A DNA stretch of 64,000 nt from Methylorubrum populi. GTDB taxonomy: Bacteria; Pseudomonadota; Alphaproteobacteria; Rhizobiales; Beijerinckiaceae. The stretch is from the NCBI RefSeq assembly GCF_002355515.1, contig NZ_AP014809.1:2628501-2692500 (forward strand), given 5' to 3'. The position numbers and the translations under genes are program-made. The notes under the pieces are model-generated. The model was given only the letters and a program-made list of their open reading frames with translations, ran no database searches and was not told the origin of the DNA. This document shows positions 19,420 through 27,907 of this stretch, piece by piece; position 1 is the stretch's first letter, and each line of letters begins with the position of its first letter.

Positions 19420-20427
19420 ATGGACCTCACCCGCTTCCCCCGTGTGGCGCTCACCGACGGGCCGACGCCGATCCGCTCGCTCGACCGGCTCTCGACCCAT
19501 CTCGGGCACGAATTGAACGGTGTCCGCCTGTTCGTGAAGCGCGACGATGTCGGCCCGGTGGGCCTGGGCGGCAACAAGCTGCGCAAGCTCGAATTCCTGC
19601 TCGGCCAGGCGCTGGCGGAGCGGACCGACACGGTGATCACCGTCGGCGCGCTGCAATCGAACCATGCCCGGCTCACCGCCGCCTCGGCCGCGCGGATGGG
19701 ACTGGCCTGCGAGCTGTTCCTCACCCGCAGCGTCCCGCGGGAGGATGCCGACTATACCGGCAACGGCAATCGTCTGCTGCAGGACCTGTTCGGTGCCCGC
19801 ATCCACCTGCTGCCGGGCGAGGCCGATTCGCTGGCCCTGGCCGAGGCGCGGGCGGACGAGCTGCGGGCGGAGGGCCGGCGGGTCTCCGTCTTCCCATCCG
19901 GCGGGTCGAGCCCGCTCGGCTGCCTCGGCTACGCGGCCTGCGCCGCCGAGATCCTCGAGCAATCCGCCAATCTCGGTCTCGGCTTCGCCCGGATCGTCGT
20001 GCCGAACGGCAGTTCCAGCACCCATGCCGGCCTCGCCGCCGGGCTTGCCGCCGCCGGACGCGACCCGCACTTGGCGCAGTCCTACACGGTGCTCGCTCCT
20101 GAAGCCGAGGCGCGGGCGGCGACGCTTGCCCGGGCCCGCGACACACTCGCGCTGATCGACGGTGGCCACACGCTCTCCGACGACGCCATCCGCGTGGACG
20201 GCGCCCATCGCGGACCCGGCTACGGCATCCCGACCGGGGGCATGCGCGAGGCCGTGCGGCTCATGGCGCGCACGGAAGGACTACTGCTCGATCCCGTCTA
20301 CAGCGGCAAGGCGTTCGCGGGGCTGCTCCACGACGTGCGCGCGGGCCTGTACGAGCGCGGTGCGCTTGTGCTGTTCGTGATGACCGGCGGCGTGCCGGGG
20401 CTGTTCGCGTATCGGAGCGAGTTTTAG
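19420..20427 (+). CDS. dcyD: D-cysteine desulfhydrase / ACC deaminase family PLP enzyme
   Basis: A 335-residue fold-type II PLP enzyme. The PLP lysine lies in GGNKLRKLEFLL (around residue 53), followed by GALQSNHARLTAA and a phosphate loop PNGSSSTHAG. D-cysteine desulfhydrases convert D-cysteine to pyruvate, H2S and ammonia. True ACC deaminases (AcdS), found in some Methylobacterium, have a different start (GPTPIQPL, then KREDCNSGLAFGGNK). This sequence has KRDDVGPVGLGGNK, so I favour DcyD. It lies 73 nt after the exporter gene, possibly in the same transcript. Confidence 0.8.
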   Translation: MDLTRFPRVALTDGPTPIRSLDRLSTHLGHELNGVRLFVKRDDVGPVGLGGNKLRKLEFLLGQALAERTDTVITVGALQSNHARLTAASAARMGLACELFLTRSVPREDADYTGNGNRLLQDLFGARIHLLPGEADSLALAEARADELRAEGRRVSVFPSGGSSPLGCLGYAACAAEILEQSANLGLGFARIVVPNGSSSTHAGLAAGLAAAGRDPHLAQSYTVLAPEAEARAATLARARDTLALIDGGHTLSDDAIRVDGAHRGPGYGIPTGGMREAVRLMARTEGLLLDPVYSGKAFAGLLHDVRAGLYERGALVLFVMTGGVPGLFAYRSEF

Positions 20428-20774
20428 CGGCTCTCTTTCAATGGTACGGCCGTGACGAAGTAGGCCGTATCATCGGAAATGAGGCGCCAGACTGTTGGCA
20501 CAGTCGGCGAACGCCCATGGGGCGTCTGTAGCGGACCTTCGTAGACGAGCTTCACGTCACCGAGGGGTGTCAGCCCCTCCCTGGCCAAGTGTTCGGGCTT
20601 GGCATGAGCAGGCAATGCTTGAGCCAAGACCTCCGGGGCGAAGATTGAAAAGCCGAACATCGCCAGAAAGCGCGCCTTGGATCCACCGTCGGGATGCGTC
20701 GAATTCAAGAGGTAATCGACGATTTTGTCCGAACTGATCGTGAAAGCCGAAGGCGATCGTGTCGGTCTGTTCAA
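20424..20774 (-). CDS. DUF6883-type hypothetical protein
   Basis: A 116-residue protein that resembles the DUF6883 family: KIVDYLLNSTHPDGGSKARFLAMFGF at about 17-42, and a C-terminal WRLISDDTAYFVTAVPL beta segment. Function is unknown. Its start overlaps the stop of the DUF4926 gene by 4 nt, so the two form a coupled pair. Base composition is visibly lower in GC than the flanking genes, suggesting transfer. It converges on dcyD, overlapping its stop by 4 nt. Confidence 0.7.
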   Translation of the reverse strand: MNRPTRSPSAFTISSDKIVDYLLNSTHPDGGSKARFLAMFGFSIFAPEVLAQALPAHAKPEHLAREGLTPLGDVKLVYEGPLQTPHGRSPTVPTVWRLISDDTAYFVTAVPLKESR

Positions 20775-21019
20775 GGCTTCAGGGTCAAGGCGCGCAGGGC
20801 GCTCGGAAGCACCGTCGCCAGACCCGCGACGGGCGTCGTGAATTCCACCTCATAGGCCGCGCCATCGCGCCAGACGCCGACCACTGTCCCCGCGGATCCC
20901 GCCTCGACACGATCGCCGTCGTCGGTCGTCACTTCGGCCGTCAGGACGACGCGGTCGAGATCCTTGAAGACGGACCGCGGAGCCTGCTGACGTAGAGTGT
21001 AGAATGCTTCCACCGTCAT
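20771..21019 (-). CDS. DUF4926 domain small protein
   Basis: An 82-residue, beta-rich protein: FKDLDRVVLTAEV, then GDRVEAGSAGTVVGVW and AYEVEFTT. This is the SH3-like pattern of DUF4926 ('live in a gene pair' small proteins). It is cytoplasmic with no known activity. It is the first gene of a two-gene unit with the DUF6883 gene, overlapping it by 4 nt. DUF4926 genes often sit next to DUF6883 or other small mobile genes, which suggests a toxin-antitoxin-like or immunity role, but nothing here proves that. Confidence 0.72.
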   Translation of the reverse strand: MTVEAFYTLRQQAPRSVFKDLDRVVLTAEVTTDDGDRVEAGSAGTVVGVWRDGAAYEVEFTTPVAGLATVLPSALRALTLKP

Positions 21020-21071
21020 GCGGAGAGAGTAGGCCGCACAGGAATCTACGCAAGCGACGATCGAGGCCCTC

Positions 21072-22085
21072 TCACCGCTCCGTCAGCTTCATCTCGATCC
21101 GCCGGTTGCGCGCGTAGGCCTCATCGCTCGTTCCCGAATCGAGCGGCTGGAACTCGCCGAAGGCGCCCGCGAGCAGCCGCTGCGGCGGGATTCCCTTGGT
21201 CCGCAGGTACTGCACGACCGCGATGGCGCGCGCCGCCGACAGCGCCCAGTTCGACGGGAACTGCGCCGACTGGATCGGCCGCGCGTCGGTATGGCCGTCG
21301 ACGCGCAGCACCCAGGGAATGTCGGCCGGAATCTCCCGCGCGATGTCGAGGATCGCCCCCGCGATCCGATCGAGCTCCGGCTCGGCGTCCGGCTTGAGCG
21401 CCGCTGAGCCTGCCGCGAACAGCACCTCGGATTGCAGTACGAAGCGATCGCCGACGACGCGGACATCGGTTCGGCTGCCGATGATCTGCCGCAGGCGCCC
21501 GAAGAAGTCGGAGCGGTAGCGGGCGAGTTCCTGCACCCGCTGGGCGAGGGCCACGTTGAGGCGGCTGCCGAGCTCGGCGATCCGCGCCTGGCTCTCCCGG
21601 TCACGGGATTCGGAGGCCGCGAGCGCGTCCTCGAGTGCTGCGAGCTGGCGGCGTAGCGCCCGGATCTGCTCGTTGAGCAGCTCGACCTGATTCTGCGCCC
21701 GCTGCGTCGCGCCCCGCTCGGCGGCGAGTTGGGCATCGACGTCGGCACTCTTGCCCTGCGCCGCCTCGCTGGCGTCGGCGAGCGCGCGGAGCCGGTCGCG
21801 CTCGGCCTCGGTGGCGGTCAGGGTGTTGCGAAGGCCCGCGGCCGCCTCTTCCTGGGCGCGGCGGCCGGAGCGCTCCAGCGCCAGCAGGTCGGTGAGGTCG
21901 GCGATCTGGCGGTTGAGGCGGTTGAGGACCGCGTCGCGCCCGGTCAATTCCTGCGAGAGGAAGAATTGCCCCACCACGAAGACGGTGAGCAGGAACACGA
22001 CCGCGAGCAGGAGCGTCGCGAGCGCATCGACGTAGCCCGGCCAGACGTTGAGGCTGCGCTGCGAGCGGGCACGGATCGACGCCAT
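21072..22085 (-). CDS. MotB/OmpA-type peptidoglycan-binding membrane protein
   Basis: A 337-residue protein. It has a short cytoplasmic N-terminus, one TM helix (YVDALATLLLAVVFLLTVFVV), a long coiled coil (about 45-190, many Glu/Arg/Ala heptads), and a C-terminal OmpA/MotB domain. The C-terminal domain shows VDGHTDARPI, NWALSAARAIAVVQYL and RNRRIEMKL. It should anchor to peptidoglycan. It is encoded just after the MotA/ExbB-like gene (95-nt gap), so the pair probably forms a proton-driven cell-envelope complex. The TM helix has an Asp (YVDALATL) that could serve as the proton site. Confidence 0.86.
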   Translation of the reverse strand: MASIRARSQRSLNVWPGYVDALATLLLAVVFLLTVFVVGQFFLSQELTGRDAVLNRLNRQIADLTDLLALERSGRRAQEEAAAGLRNTLTATEAERDRLRALADASEAAQGKSADVDAQLAAERGATQRAQNQVELLNEQIRALRRQLAALEDALAASESRDRESQARIAELGSRLNVALAQRVQELARYRSDFFGRLRQIIGSRTDVRVVGDRFVLQSEVLFAAGSAALKPDAEPELDRIAGAILDIAREIPADIPWVLRVDGHTDARPIQSAQFPSNWALSAARAIAVVQYLRTKGIPPQRLLAGAFGEFQPLDSGTSDEAYARNRRIEMKLTER

Positions 22086-22179
22086 CTCAGCATCCCTCCC
22101 GCTGCCGCCGGAGCGGCGCTGAGCCTCGTGGTCGCATGGTCTTCACGCGAACCGGCCTCCCCTTCGTTCGACCATGCTC

Positions 22180-23181
22180 CTAGTTGACCTTTTCGCGCGC
22201 CAGCCGGTCGAGCACCTGCTTCAGCTCGCGCTCCCGGGCGGCCTGGGCCTCGACCCAGTCGCGGATCATCTGCTGCTCGGCGCGCATGTGCTGCACCAGC
22301 CCCTGGATGCCCTCGGCGAGGTTGGTCATGGCCTGGGTCGCGCCCCGGCCCCCGGCGCCCTCGGCGATGACCCCGCTCAGGCGGTCCACCGCGGCCTGCA
22401 GCTCGCGGGCGATGGCGGGGTCGTGCTCCGGCGCGGGGCGCGCCGTGATCGTAGCGGGGGCGACCGCCTGCTCCTCCCCGGAGACTAGCCAGTCCTCCAG
22501 CTCGTTGTGGAAGCGGGAATGCGCCTGGCCCGCCTGGAGGTCGAGGAAGCCGACGATCAGGGAGGAGGCGAGGCCGAACAGCGAGGCCGAGAAGGCGAGG
22601 CCGATGCCGGAGAGCGGCACCGCGAGCCCACTCTTGAGTTCGTCGAACATCACCGCAGCGTCGCCGCCGCCGCGCATGCCGCCGATCACCGAACCCACCG
22701 CCGAGAGCGTCTCGATCAGGCCCCAGAAGGTGCCGAGCAGGCCGAGCAAGATCAGGATGCCGGCGATGTAGCGCAGGATCTCGCGGCCCTCGTCGAGCCG
22801 CACGGCGGTGGTGTCGAGATGCGCGCGGGTGCTCGAAAGCGTCATCCCATCGCGCCGCGCCGCGATGGCGGGCAGCAGCGGCGCGAGCAGGGCCGGCCGG
22901 TCCTTCGGGTTTTGCCCCGCGGCCACGGCGTTGACGTAGCGGACCTCGCGGAAGAGGCGCGTCACCTGCCCGAAGGCGAGCAGCACCGCGATCAGCAGCA
23001 CGCCGAGGATCAGCCCGTTCAGGCCCGGATTGGCGAGAAAGGCCGGGGTGATCTGCTTGTAGAGGACGAAGGCGAGGAAGCCCGCGAGCGCCAGGAACAC
23101 CAGCATCCGCACCAGCGTCATACCGGGCTTGGCCAGGGGAGGCGTGTCGGGGGACGCGGAACGGGCCGCCATCGGGTCCAT
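22180..23181 (-). CDS. MotA/TolQ/ExbB-type proton channel protein
   Basis: A 333-residue inner-membrane protein. TM segments are near 25-60 (MLVFLALAGFLAFVLYK; GLILGVLLIAVLL) and in the conserved MotA/ExbB core: AGILILLGLLGTFWGLIETL, then GLAVPLSGIGLAFSASLFGLASSLIVGFLDL. The C-terminal tail is helical. Together with the downstream OmpA-domain protein it forms a stator-like pair common in Rhizobiales outside flagellar clusters. A role in envelope integrity or uptake is possible but not shown. Starts at ATG 23181. Confidence 0.87.
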   Translation of the reverse strand: MDPMAARSASPDTPPLAKPGMTLVRMLVFLALAGFLAFVLYKQITPAFLANPGLNGLILGVLLIAVLLAFGQVTRLFREVRYVNAVAAGQNPKDRPALLAPLLPAIAARRDGMTLSSTRAHLDTTAVRLDEGREILRYIAGILILLGLLGTFWGLIETLSAVGSVIGGMRGGGDAAVMFDELKSGLAVPLSGIGLAFSASLFGLASSLIVGFLDLQAGQAHSRFHNELEDWLVSGEEQAVAPATITARPAPEHDPAIARELQAAVDRLSGVIAEGAGGRGATQAMTNLAEGIQGLVQHMRAEQQMIRDWVEAQAARERELKQVLDRLAREKVN

Positions 23182-23305
23182 ACTCGTGTTGGGCCTGACG
23201 CCGGGACCGGCGGCACCGCTGTGACAAAACCGGCGGCACTCTGGCGGCTCGGCCTGCCGCGATCAAGTCATCCTGCGGCAGTGTCCGACGAGCGCCGAGG
23301 CGGCC

Positions 23306-24127
23306 TCAATCCCACTCGCGCGGCCAGGTCTCTTCCAGATGCGGCCCGAGGCGTACGGCCCAGACCCGCCGGGCCAACCCCGTCGCGTCGTCGGTCTCGA
23401 CGGCGACGCCGCACAGGGTGCCCTCGCCGGTGGCCGCTTCGAGACGCGAGCCCGGCGTCTTCTGCAGGAAGCGGCGCACCGGCTCCTCCTTCTGCATGCC
23501 GAGAATCGAATCGTAGTCGCCGCACATCCCGGCATCCGAGAGATAGGCGGTGCCGTGGGGCAGGATGCGGTGGTCGCCGGTCGGCGCGTGGGTGTGGGTG
23601 CCGACGACGAGGCTGGCGCGGCCGTCGAGGAAATGCCCCATGGCCTGCTTCTCGCTGGTCGCCTCCGCGTGCATGTCGACAATGACGGCATCGGCTGCCG
23701 CGCCGAGTGGGCAGGCGTCGAGCTCCCGGTCGGCGGCGGTGAAGGGGTCGTCGAGGGGGTCGAGATAGATGCGGCCCATCACGTTGACGACGAGCACGCG
23801 GGCGCCGCGTGCGGTCTCGACCACCGTCGCGCCCCGGCCGGGGGTGCCGGGCGGGTAGTTCGCCGGCCGGATCAGCCGGGGCTGGCGGGCGATGAAGACG
23901 AGCGCCTCGCGCTGGTCGAAGGAGTGGTTGCCGAGGGTCACCGCGTCGGCGCCGGCCTGGAGGATCTCGTCGCAGATCGATTCGGTGATGCCGAAGCCGC
24001 CGGCGGCGTTCTCGCCGTTGATCACCACGCAGTCGAGGCGCCAGCGCTCGCGCAGGGCCGGAAGCCGTTCAGTGACGGCATAGCGGCCGGAGCGCCCGAC
24101 GATGTCGCCGAGAAAGAGGATGCGCAT
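23306..24127 (-). CDS. TIGR00282 family metallophosphoesterase (YmdB-like)
   Basis: A 273-residue cytoplasmic phosphoesterase with the family motifs in order: FLGDIVGRSGR, INGENAAGGFG, TLGNHSFDQ, DMHAEATSEKQAMG and GTHTHAPTGDHRI. The last holds the metal-binding histidines. YmdB relatives hydrolyse 2',3'-cyclic nucleotides in vitro. It lies 69 nt after the 5-FCL gene, an arrangement conserved in alphaproteobacteria. Confidence 0.92.
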   Translation of the reverse strand: MRILFLGDIVGRSGRYAVTERLPALRERWRLDCVVINGENAAGGFGITESICDEILQAGADAVTLGNHSFDQREALVFIARQPRLIRPANYPPGTPGRGATVVETARGARVLVVNVMGRIYLDPLDDPFTAADRELDACPLGAAADAVIVDMHAEATSEKQAMGHFLDGRASLVVGTHTHAPTGDHRILPHGTAYLSDAGMCGDYDSILGMQKEEPVRRFLQKTPGSRLEAATGEGTLCGVAVETDDATGLARRVWAVRLGPHLEETWPREWD

Positions 24128-24196
24128 GCAGCGTCGGCCCGAAAAGGTGGTCGCCGGCTTCTCGGGAAAAAGCCGAGGCGAGACAAGAGTTCAGAA

Positions 24197-24787
24197 TCAG
24201 CCCTGCCGGAGCGGCACCGGTCCGGTCTCGGTCACGAGATGGTCGAGGGGGCGGTCGTGCGGCTCGGCCGGGACGCGGGCGATTTCCTGCACGGAGAAGG
24301 CGATGCCCACCGTCAGCACGGGGCCGTTCTTCGACAGGCGCTCGATCGCCTGATCGTAGTAGCCCGCGCCGTAGCCGATGCGCTGGCCCGCGCGGTCGAA
24401 GGCGGCGAGCGGCACGATCAGGGCGGTGGGGTCGAGCGGGGGCAGGTCGTCGTGCGGTTCGCTGAGACCGAAGCCGCCGGTCACCAGTTCTTCGCCCGCC
24501 CGCCATTCCCGGAAGACGAGGCCCTGCTTCGTCACCTTCGGCAACGCCACACGCTGGCCGCGGGCGAACAGGCGCTCGATCAGCGGGCGCGGGTCGATCT
24601 CGGAGCGGATCGGCCAGAAGGCGCCGACCAGCGGCGCCTGCGCGAGCTCGGGAAGCGCCGCGATGGTCTCGGCGGCGGCGAGCGAGCCGGCGGTGCGGGC
24701 CTCGGGCGAGAGTGCGTCGCGACGCTTGAGCGCCTCGGCGCGGAGGCTCGCCTTGAGCGAGCGTTCGGAGGAAGAGTGCGGAGCCAC
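24197..24787 (-). CDS. 5-formyltetrahydrofolate cyclo-ligase
   Basis: A 196-residue ATP-dependent enzyme that converts 5-formyl-THF to 5,10-methenyl-THF, feeding the folate C1 pool. Landmarks are FWPIRSEIDPRPLI, LPKVTKQGLVF and the signature RIGYGAGYYDQAI. The start is a GTG at 24787. It lies directly downstream of the 6S RNA gene, as in most proteobacteria (the ygfA/fau arrangement), and is probably made from the same transcript. Confidence 0.94.
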   Translation of the reverse strand: MAPHSSSERSLKASLRAEALKRRDALSPEARTAGSLAAAETIAALPELAQAPLVGAFWPIRSEIDPRPLIERLFARGQRVALPKVTKQGLVFREWRAGEELVTGGFGLSEPHDDLPPLDPTALIVPLAAFDRAGQRIGYGAGYYDQAIERLSKNGPVLTVGIAFSVQEIARVPAEPHDRPLDHLVTETGPVPLRQG

Positions 24788-24791
24788 TTGA

Positions 24792-24960
24792 GCCGTTGGA
24801 GTGTCGATCCCGGGAAACCTACAGAGTAGGTGGGCGCCGTGTTGGCCAAGTCCACGGACGAGGCCAGTGACAGCTCCCGAGGGAGTCGATAAGGCCCCGG
24901 GGAAAGTTCTCCTGACGAACTCTGCAGCCCCGCCCGCCAGAGATAGACGCGCCGGGGCTC
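24792..24960 (-). ncRNA. ssrS: 6S RNA
   Basis: The space between zapA and the 5-FCL gene is the classical position of ssrS. On the minus strand it can fold into a long broken hairpin with GAGCC/GGCTC ends. It contains blocks I recognise from alphaproteobacterial 6S RNAs: CGGGGCTGCAGAG, GGAGAACTTTCCCCGGGGCC, GGCGCCCACCTAC and GTAGGTTTCCCGGGATCGAC. 6S RNA binds the sigma-70 holoenzyme in stationary phase. The exact ends are estimated, and the 3' end almost touches the GTG of the next gene. Confidence 0.82.
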
Positions 24961-25041
24961 GGGCGCCAGGGGGCGATCGCGTCGCGCCTCAGAAATTCGA
25001 AGCCGGCGCGATGACAGGGCCGCGGAAGGCCGCCGGCCCGG

Positions 25042-25413
25042 TCAACGTCCGCGGTCGGCCTCGCCCTTGCCGGGGGCATGCGCGGCCGGCTGCCCCGACA
25101 GGGCGCGGGCAAGCCGGTCGATCCGCTCGGCGGCGATGCCGACGCCGCCGGCGAGCCGCGCCTGCTCGGCGGCGCCCTGGGCCGCGTTCCGCTCCAGATC
25201 GGCGATTCGCCGCCGGGCCTCGTGCAACTCGTCGGCCAGCGTCAGCGAGGCCATGACGTGCAGGCGCATGTCGCCGATCTCGCCGAAGGCGCCGCGCATC
25301 TCGGTGATCCGGTCGTCGAAGCTCTTGGCGAGGGCGGAGAGATGCTCCTCCTCGCCGGGGCCGCAGGCCATGCGGTAGCTCTTGCCCGCGATGGTGACGT
25401 TGACGTGCGGCAT
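25042..25413 (-). CDS. zapA: Cell division protein ZapA
   Basis: A 123-residue FtsZ-ring stabiliser. It begins with the beta-strand motif PHVNVTIAGKSYRMAC, followed by EEEHLSALAKSFDDRI and MRLHVMASLTLADELHEA, and ends in a coiled coil that mediates tetramerisation. ATG 25413 is chosen because homology starts there; the open frame extends 17 codons upstream without similarity. It follows a DUF4164 gene, with 6S RNA downstream. Confidence 0.93.
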   Translation of the reverse strand: MPHVNVTIAGKSYRMACGPGEEEHLSALAKSFDDRITEMRGAFGEIGDMRLHVMASLTLADELHEARRRIADLERNAAQGAAEQARLAGGVGIAAERIDRLARALSGQPAAHAPGKGEADRGR

Positions 25414-25435
25414 CCGTGATGAACCTGACTCGAAC

Positions 25436-25777
25436 TCAGCGCCCGGCGGAGCCGGACAGCACATCTTCCACCGTCTCGATGGCGCGATCGAGGCGGCGGT
25501 TCACCTCGCCGGTGGTGCTCGTCATCCGGGCGAGCCGCGCGCCCGCCGCGTCGAGCTCGGCGGCGAGCCGCACCCGGTCCTCCTCGAGCAGGGCGAATTC
25601 GGTCTCCCGGTCGCCGCGGCTGCGCTCGGCCTCAAGCTTGCGGGCCACCGCCGTCTCCAGCAGCGCGAGCGCCGTGTCGAGACGGTGCAGCGCCTCTTCC
25701 AGGCCGCCCTCCTGCCCCCTGGCCTGGTCCTTCCCCTGCTCCTTCACCGGCAACGCCTTTGAATCCGTCCGCGCCAT
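25436..25777 (-). CDS. DUF4164 coiled-coil protein
   Basis: About 113 residues, almost entirely predicted coiled coil ([37 protein letters not shown]). This is the DUF4164 family, found upstream of zapA in Rhizobiales. Its position suggests a partner in division, but no activity is known. ATG at 25777 (MARTDS), or 25783 two codons earlier. Confidence 0.82.
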   Translation of the reverse strand: MARTDSKALPVKEQGKDQARGQEGGLEEALHRLDTALALLETAVARKLEAERSRGDRETEFALLEEDRVRLAAELDAAGARLARMTSTTGEVNRRLDRAIETVEDVLSGSAGR

Positions 25778-25958
25778 GGTCACCCGTCGGTTGCCGCCTC
25801 GCCGGAGCCTGCCACGGAACGCGTCCCGCGCCGCGACGGCCAGAACGCAAAGGGCCGGCGGCGGAAGGACTTTCGCGGTACTCCGAATCCTCGCAGCCGA
25901 CAGGTTTCAGCCAAGAGCATTCGAAATTCCAGCCAATTCACAGGCCTGCCCCCGATCT

Positions 25959-25986
25959 TTGACAGCCCCGGACGCCATGTTAGAGA
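25959..25986 (+). promoter_or_regulatory. Candidate promoter of the gap-pgk-fba operon
   Basis: TTGACA (25959-25964), a 16-nt spacer, then TAGAGA (25981-25986). The -35 is perfect and the -10 weak. The leader to gap would be about 250 nt. The rest of the 462-nt gap between the DUF4164 gene and gap shows no gene, and I recognise no riboswitch in it. Confidence 0.45.
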
Positions 25987-26239
25987 GCCGGCGCCCGGCC
26001 CCGATCCCCCGGCGCGGGGCCGCCCAACGGATTTCCAAAACCGTGACCCTCCCCGGCTCCCCGCTCAGACCGTCCGCCGACCGGACGGGTGCGGGCCGTC
26101 GCGCGGTTCATCCCCGGTTCAGTGCCGCCCCGCTTGGAGCGGTCCCATCGTCATCGGACGCCGCGCGCCAAGGCCGCCGGCGGCCCCGACCTGTTTTCCA
26201 TCGGCGCGCGGGTGCGCCCCATCACGAAGGAGTCACGCC

Positions 26240-27247
26240 GTGACCGTCAAGGTTGCCATCAACGGGTTCGGGCGCATCGGCCGCAACGTGCTGCGCGCCA
26301 TCGTCGAAGCCGGCCGCACCGACATCGAGGTCGTCGCCATCAACGATCTCGGCCCGGTCGAGACCAACGCCCACCTTCTGCGTTACGACTCGGTGCATGG
26401 CCGCTTCCCGGCCGAGGTCGCGGTCGAGGGCGACGACATCGTCATCAACGGCAAGCGCATCCGCGTGACCGCCGTGCGCAACCCGGCCGAACTGCCCCAC
26501 CGCGACCTCGGCGTCGACATCGCGCTGGAATGCACCGGCATCTTCACCTCGAAGGACAAGGCGAAGGCCCATCTCGATGCGGGCGCCAAGCGCGTCCTCG
26601 TCTCGGCGCCCGCCGACGGCGCCGACCTGACGGTGGTCTACGGCGTGAACCACGACCGGCTCACGGGCGAGCACCTCGTGGTCTCCAACGCCTCCTGCAC
26701 CACGAACTGCCTCGCGCCGGTCGCCAAGGTGCTCGACGAGACGGTGGGGATCGAGCGCGGCTTCATGACCACGATCCACTCCTACACCAACGACCAGCCC
26801 TCGCTGGACCAGATGCACAAGGATCTCTACCGGGCCCGCGCCGCGGCGCTCTCGATGATCCCGACCTCGACCGGCGCGGCCAAGGCTGTCGGCCTCGTGC
26901 TGCCGGAGCTGAAGGGCAAGCTCGACGGCACCGCGATCCGCGTGCCGACCCCGAACGTGTCGGCGGTCGATCTCGTCTTCACCGCCAAGCGCCAGACCTC
27001 GGTCCAGGAGATCAACGAGGCGATCAAGGCGGCGGCTGCCGGCCCGCTCAAGGGCGTGCTCGGTGTGACCGACCGGCCGAACGTGTCGATCGACTTCAAC
27101 CACGACCCGCACTCGTCCACCTTCCACCTCGACCAGACCAAGGTCATGGACGGCACCTTCGTGCGCATCCTGTCCTGGTACGACAACGAGTGGGGCTTCT
27201 CGAACCGCATGGCCGACACCGCCGTGGCCATGGCCAAGCTGATCTGA
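26240..27247 (+). CDS. gap: Glyceraldehyde-3-phosphate dehydrogenase
   Basis: A 335-residue type I GAPDH. It has the Rossmann start [16 protein letters not shown], the catalytic [12 protein letters not shown] (Cys near 152), and a C-terminal [13 protein letters not shown]. It interconverts GAP and 1,3-bisphosphoglycerate, in gluconeogenesis for a C1/C2 grower. The Shine-Dalgarno AAGGAG lies 10 nt before the GTG/ATG region at 26240. It is first in the run gap - coiled-coil gene - pgk - fba - thiE-like - Sel1. Confidence 0.96.
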   Translation: MTVKVAINGFGRIGRNVLRAIVEAGRTDIEVVAINDLGPVETNAHLLRYDSVHGRFPAEVAVEGDDIVINGKRIRVTAVRNPAELPHRDLGVDIALECTGIFTSKDKAKAHLDAGAKRVLVSAPADGADLTVVYGVNHDRLTGEHLVVSNASCTTNCLAPVAKVLDETVGIERGFMTTIHSYTNDQPSLDQMHKDLYRARAAALSMIPTSTGAAKAVGLVLPELKGKLDGTAIRVPTPNVSAVDLVFTAKRQTSVQEINEAIKAAAAGPLKGVLGVTDRPNVSIDFNHDPHSSTFHLDQTKVMDGTFVRILSWYDNEWGFSNRMADTAVAMAKLI

Positions 27248-27267
27248 CGCTCTAGCTACGCTTCCGC

Positions 27268-27300
27268 GGGAGCGGCCGACTCTTCGGACCGGCCGCTCCC
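27268..27300 (+). terminator. Hairpin after gap
   Basis: An 11-bp perfect stem GGGAGCGGCCG / CGGCCGCTCCC with an 11-nt loop, 20 nt after the gap stop and no T-run. It probably stabilises the gap message or partially terminates it, setting gap levels above pgk/fba. Confidence 0.6.
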
Positions 27301-27360
27301 GATTGCCTTCGAGTTTCCTTAGGCGAGCCCGCCTCGCCGAAGATCCAAGGTGCGTATGCG

Positions 27361-27888
27361 ATGACCGAGACTTCGCCGGCCAAGCCTTCCGGGAGCGGTT
27401 TCATTCCCTCCGGGACCCCGTCTTCCCCCACGCCGTCCGCCGCTGCGAGCCCCGCTCCGGCCGCCCCACCGCCGAGTGTCGGCAAGACCGAGCTGCCCGC
27501 CTCCGGCGCCGCCAACCACGCCGACCAGCTGGCGCGCATTGAGGACAAGACCGCGCGCATCGAGGACAAGTACGCCCGTTCCGAGGCGCTGCTCTCGCGC
27601 GTCGAGGAGAAGGTCGAGTCGGCCTCGACCCGGATGAACGACGCCGCCCGTCAGGCCGACCTCTCCTCGCTGCGCAGCGAGGTCCGCACCCTGTCCGACC
27701 GGGTCGGACGCCTGCCCGGGACCGGGGCCCTGGTTCTGACCGCGATCATCACCGCCGTGCTCACCGTCGCGATGATGGTCGCCGTGCAGCGGCTGAACCT
27801 CGACCGGATGCTGCCCCACAGCGTCGGCGGCCAGAGCCAGACCAATTCCGCCACTCCGGCGTCCAATCCCCCCGCCTCCAACCCTTAA
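27361..27888 (+). CDS. Hypothetical single-TM coiled-coil protein between gap and pgk
   Basis: A 175-residue protein with three parts. First comes a Pro/Ser/Ala-rich, probably disordered N-terminus (1-50). Next is a coiled coil (about 55-115: [30 protein letters not shown], with a [18 protein letters not shown] repeat). Then a TM helix ([22 protein letters not shown], about 120-143) and a Ser/Asn/Pro tail. No enzyme motif is seen. It is placed in a glycolytic operon, 19 nt before pgk, and may be a membrane-associated scaffold. That is inference only. Confidence 0.7.
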   Translation: MTETSPAKPSGSGFIPSGTPSSPTPSAAASPAPAAPPPSVGKTELPASGAANHADQLARIEDKTARIEDKYARSEALLSRVEEKVESASTRMNDAARQADLSSLRSEVRTLSDRVGRLPGTGALVLTAIITAVLTVAMMVAVQRLNLDRMLPHSVGGQSQTNSATPASNPPASNP

Positions 27889-27907
27889 GAAGCGACCCGA
27901 CGCCGCC

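Noticed and set aside
19420..20427. ACC deaminase (AcdS)
   Set aside because: The sequence around the PLP lysine (RDDVGPVGLGGNKLRK) matches D-cysteine desulfhydrase-type enzymes and not AcdS. Only a substrate test would settle it.
21072..23181. Zorya-like (ZorA/ZorB) anti-phage system
   Set aside because: ZorA has a very long tail and is accompanied by ZorC/ZorD or ZorE genes. The MotA-type protein here is 333 aa, and its neighbours are 5-FCL, phosphoesterase and small genes.
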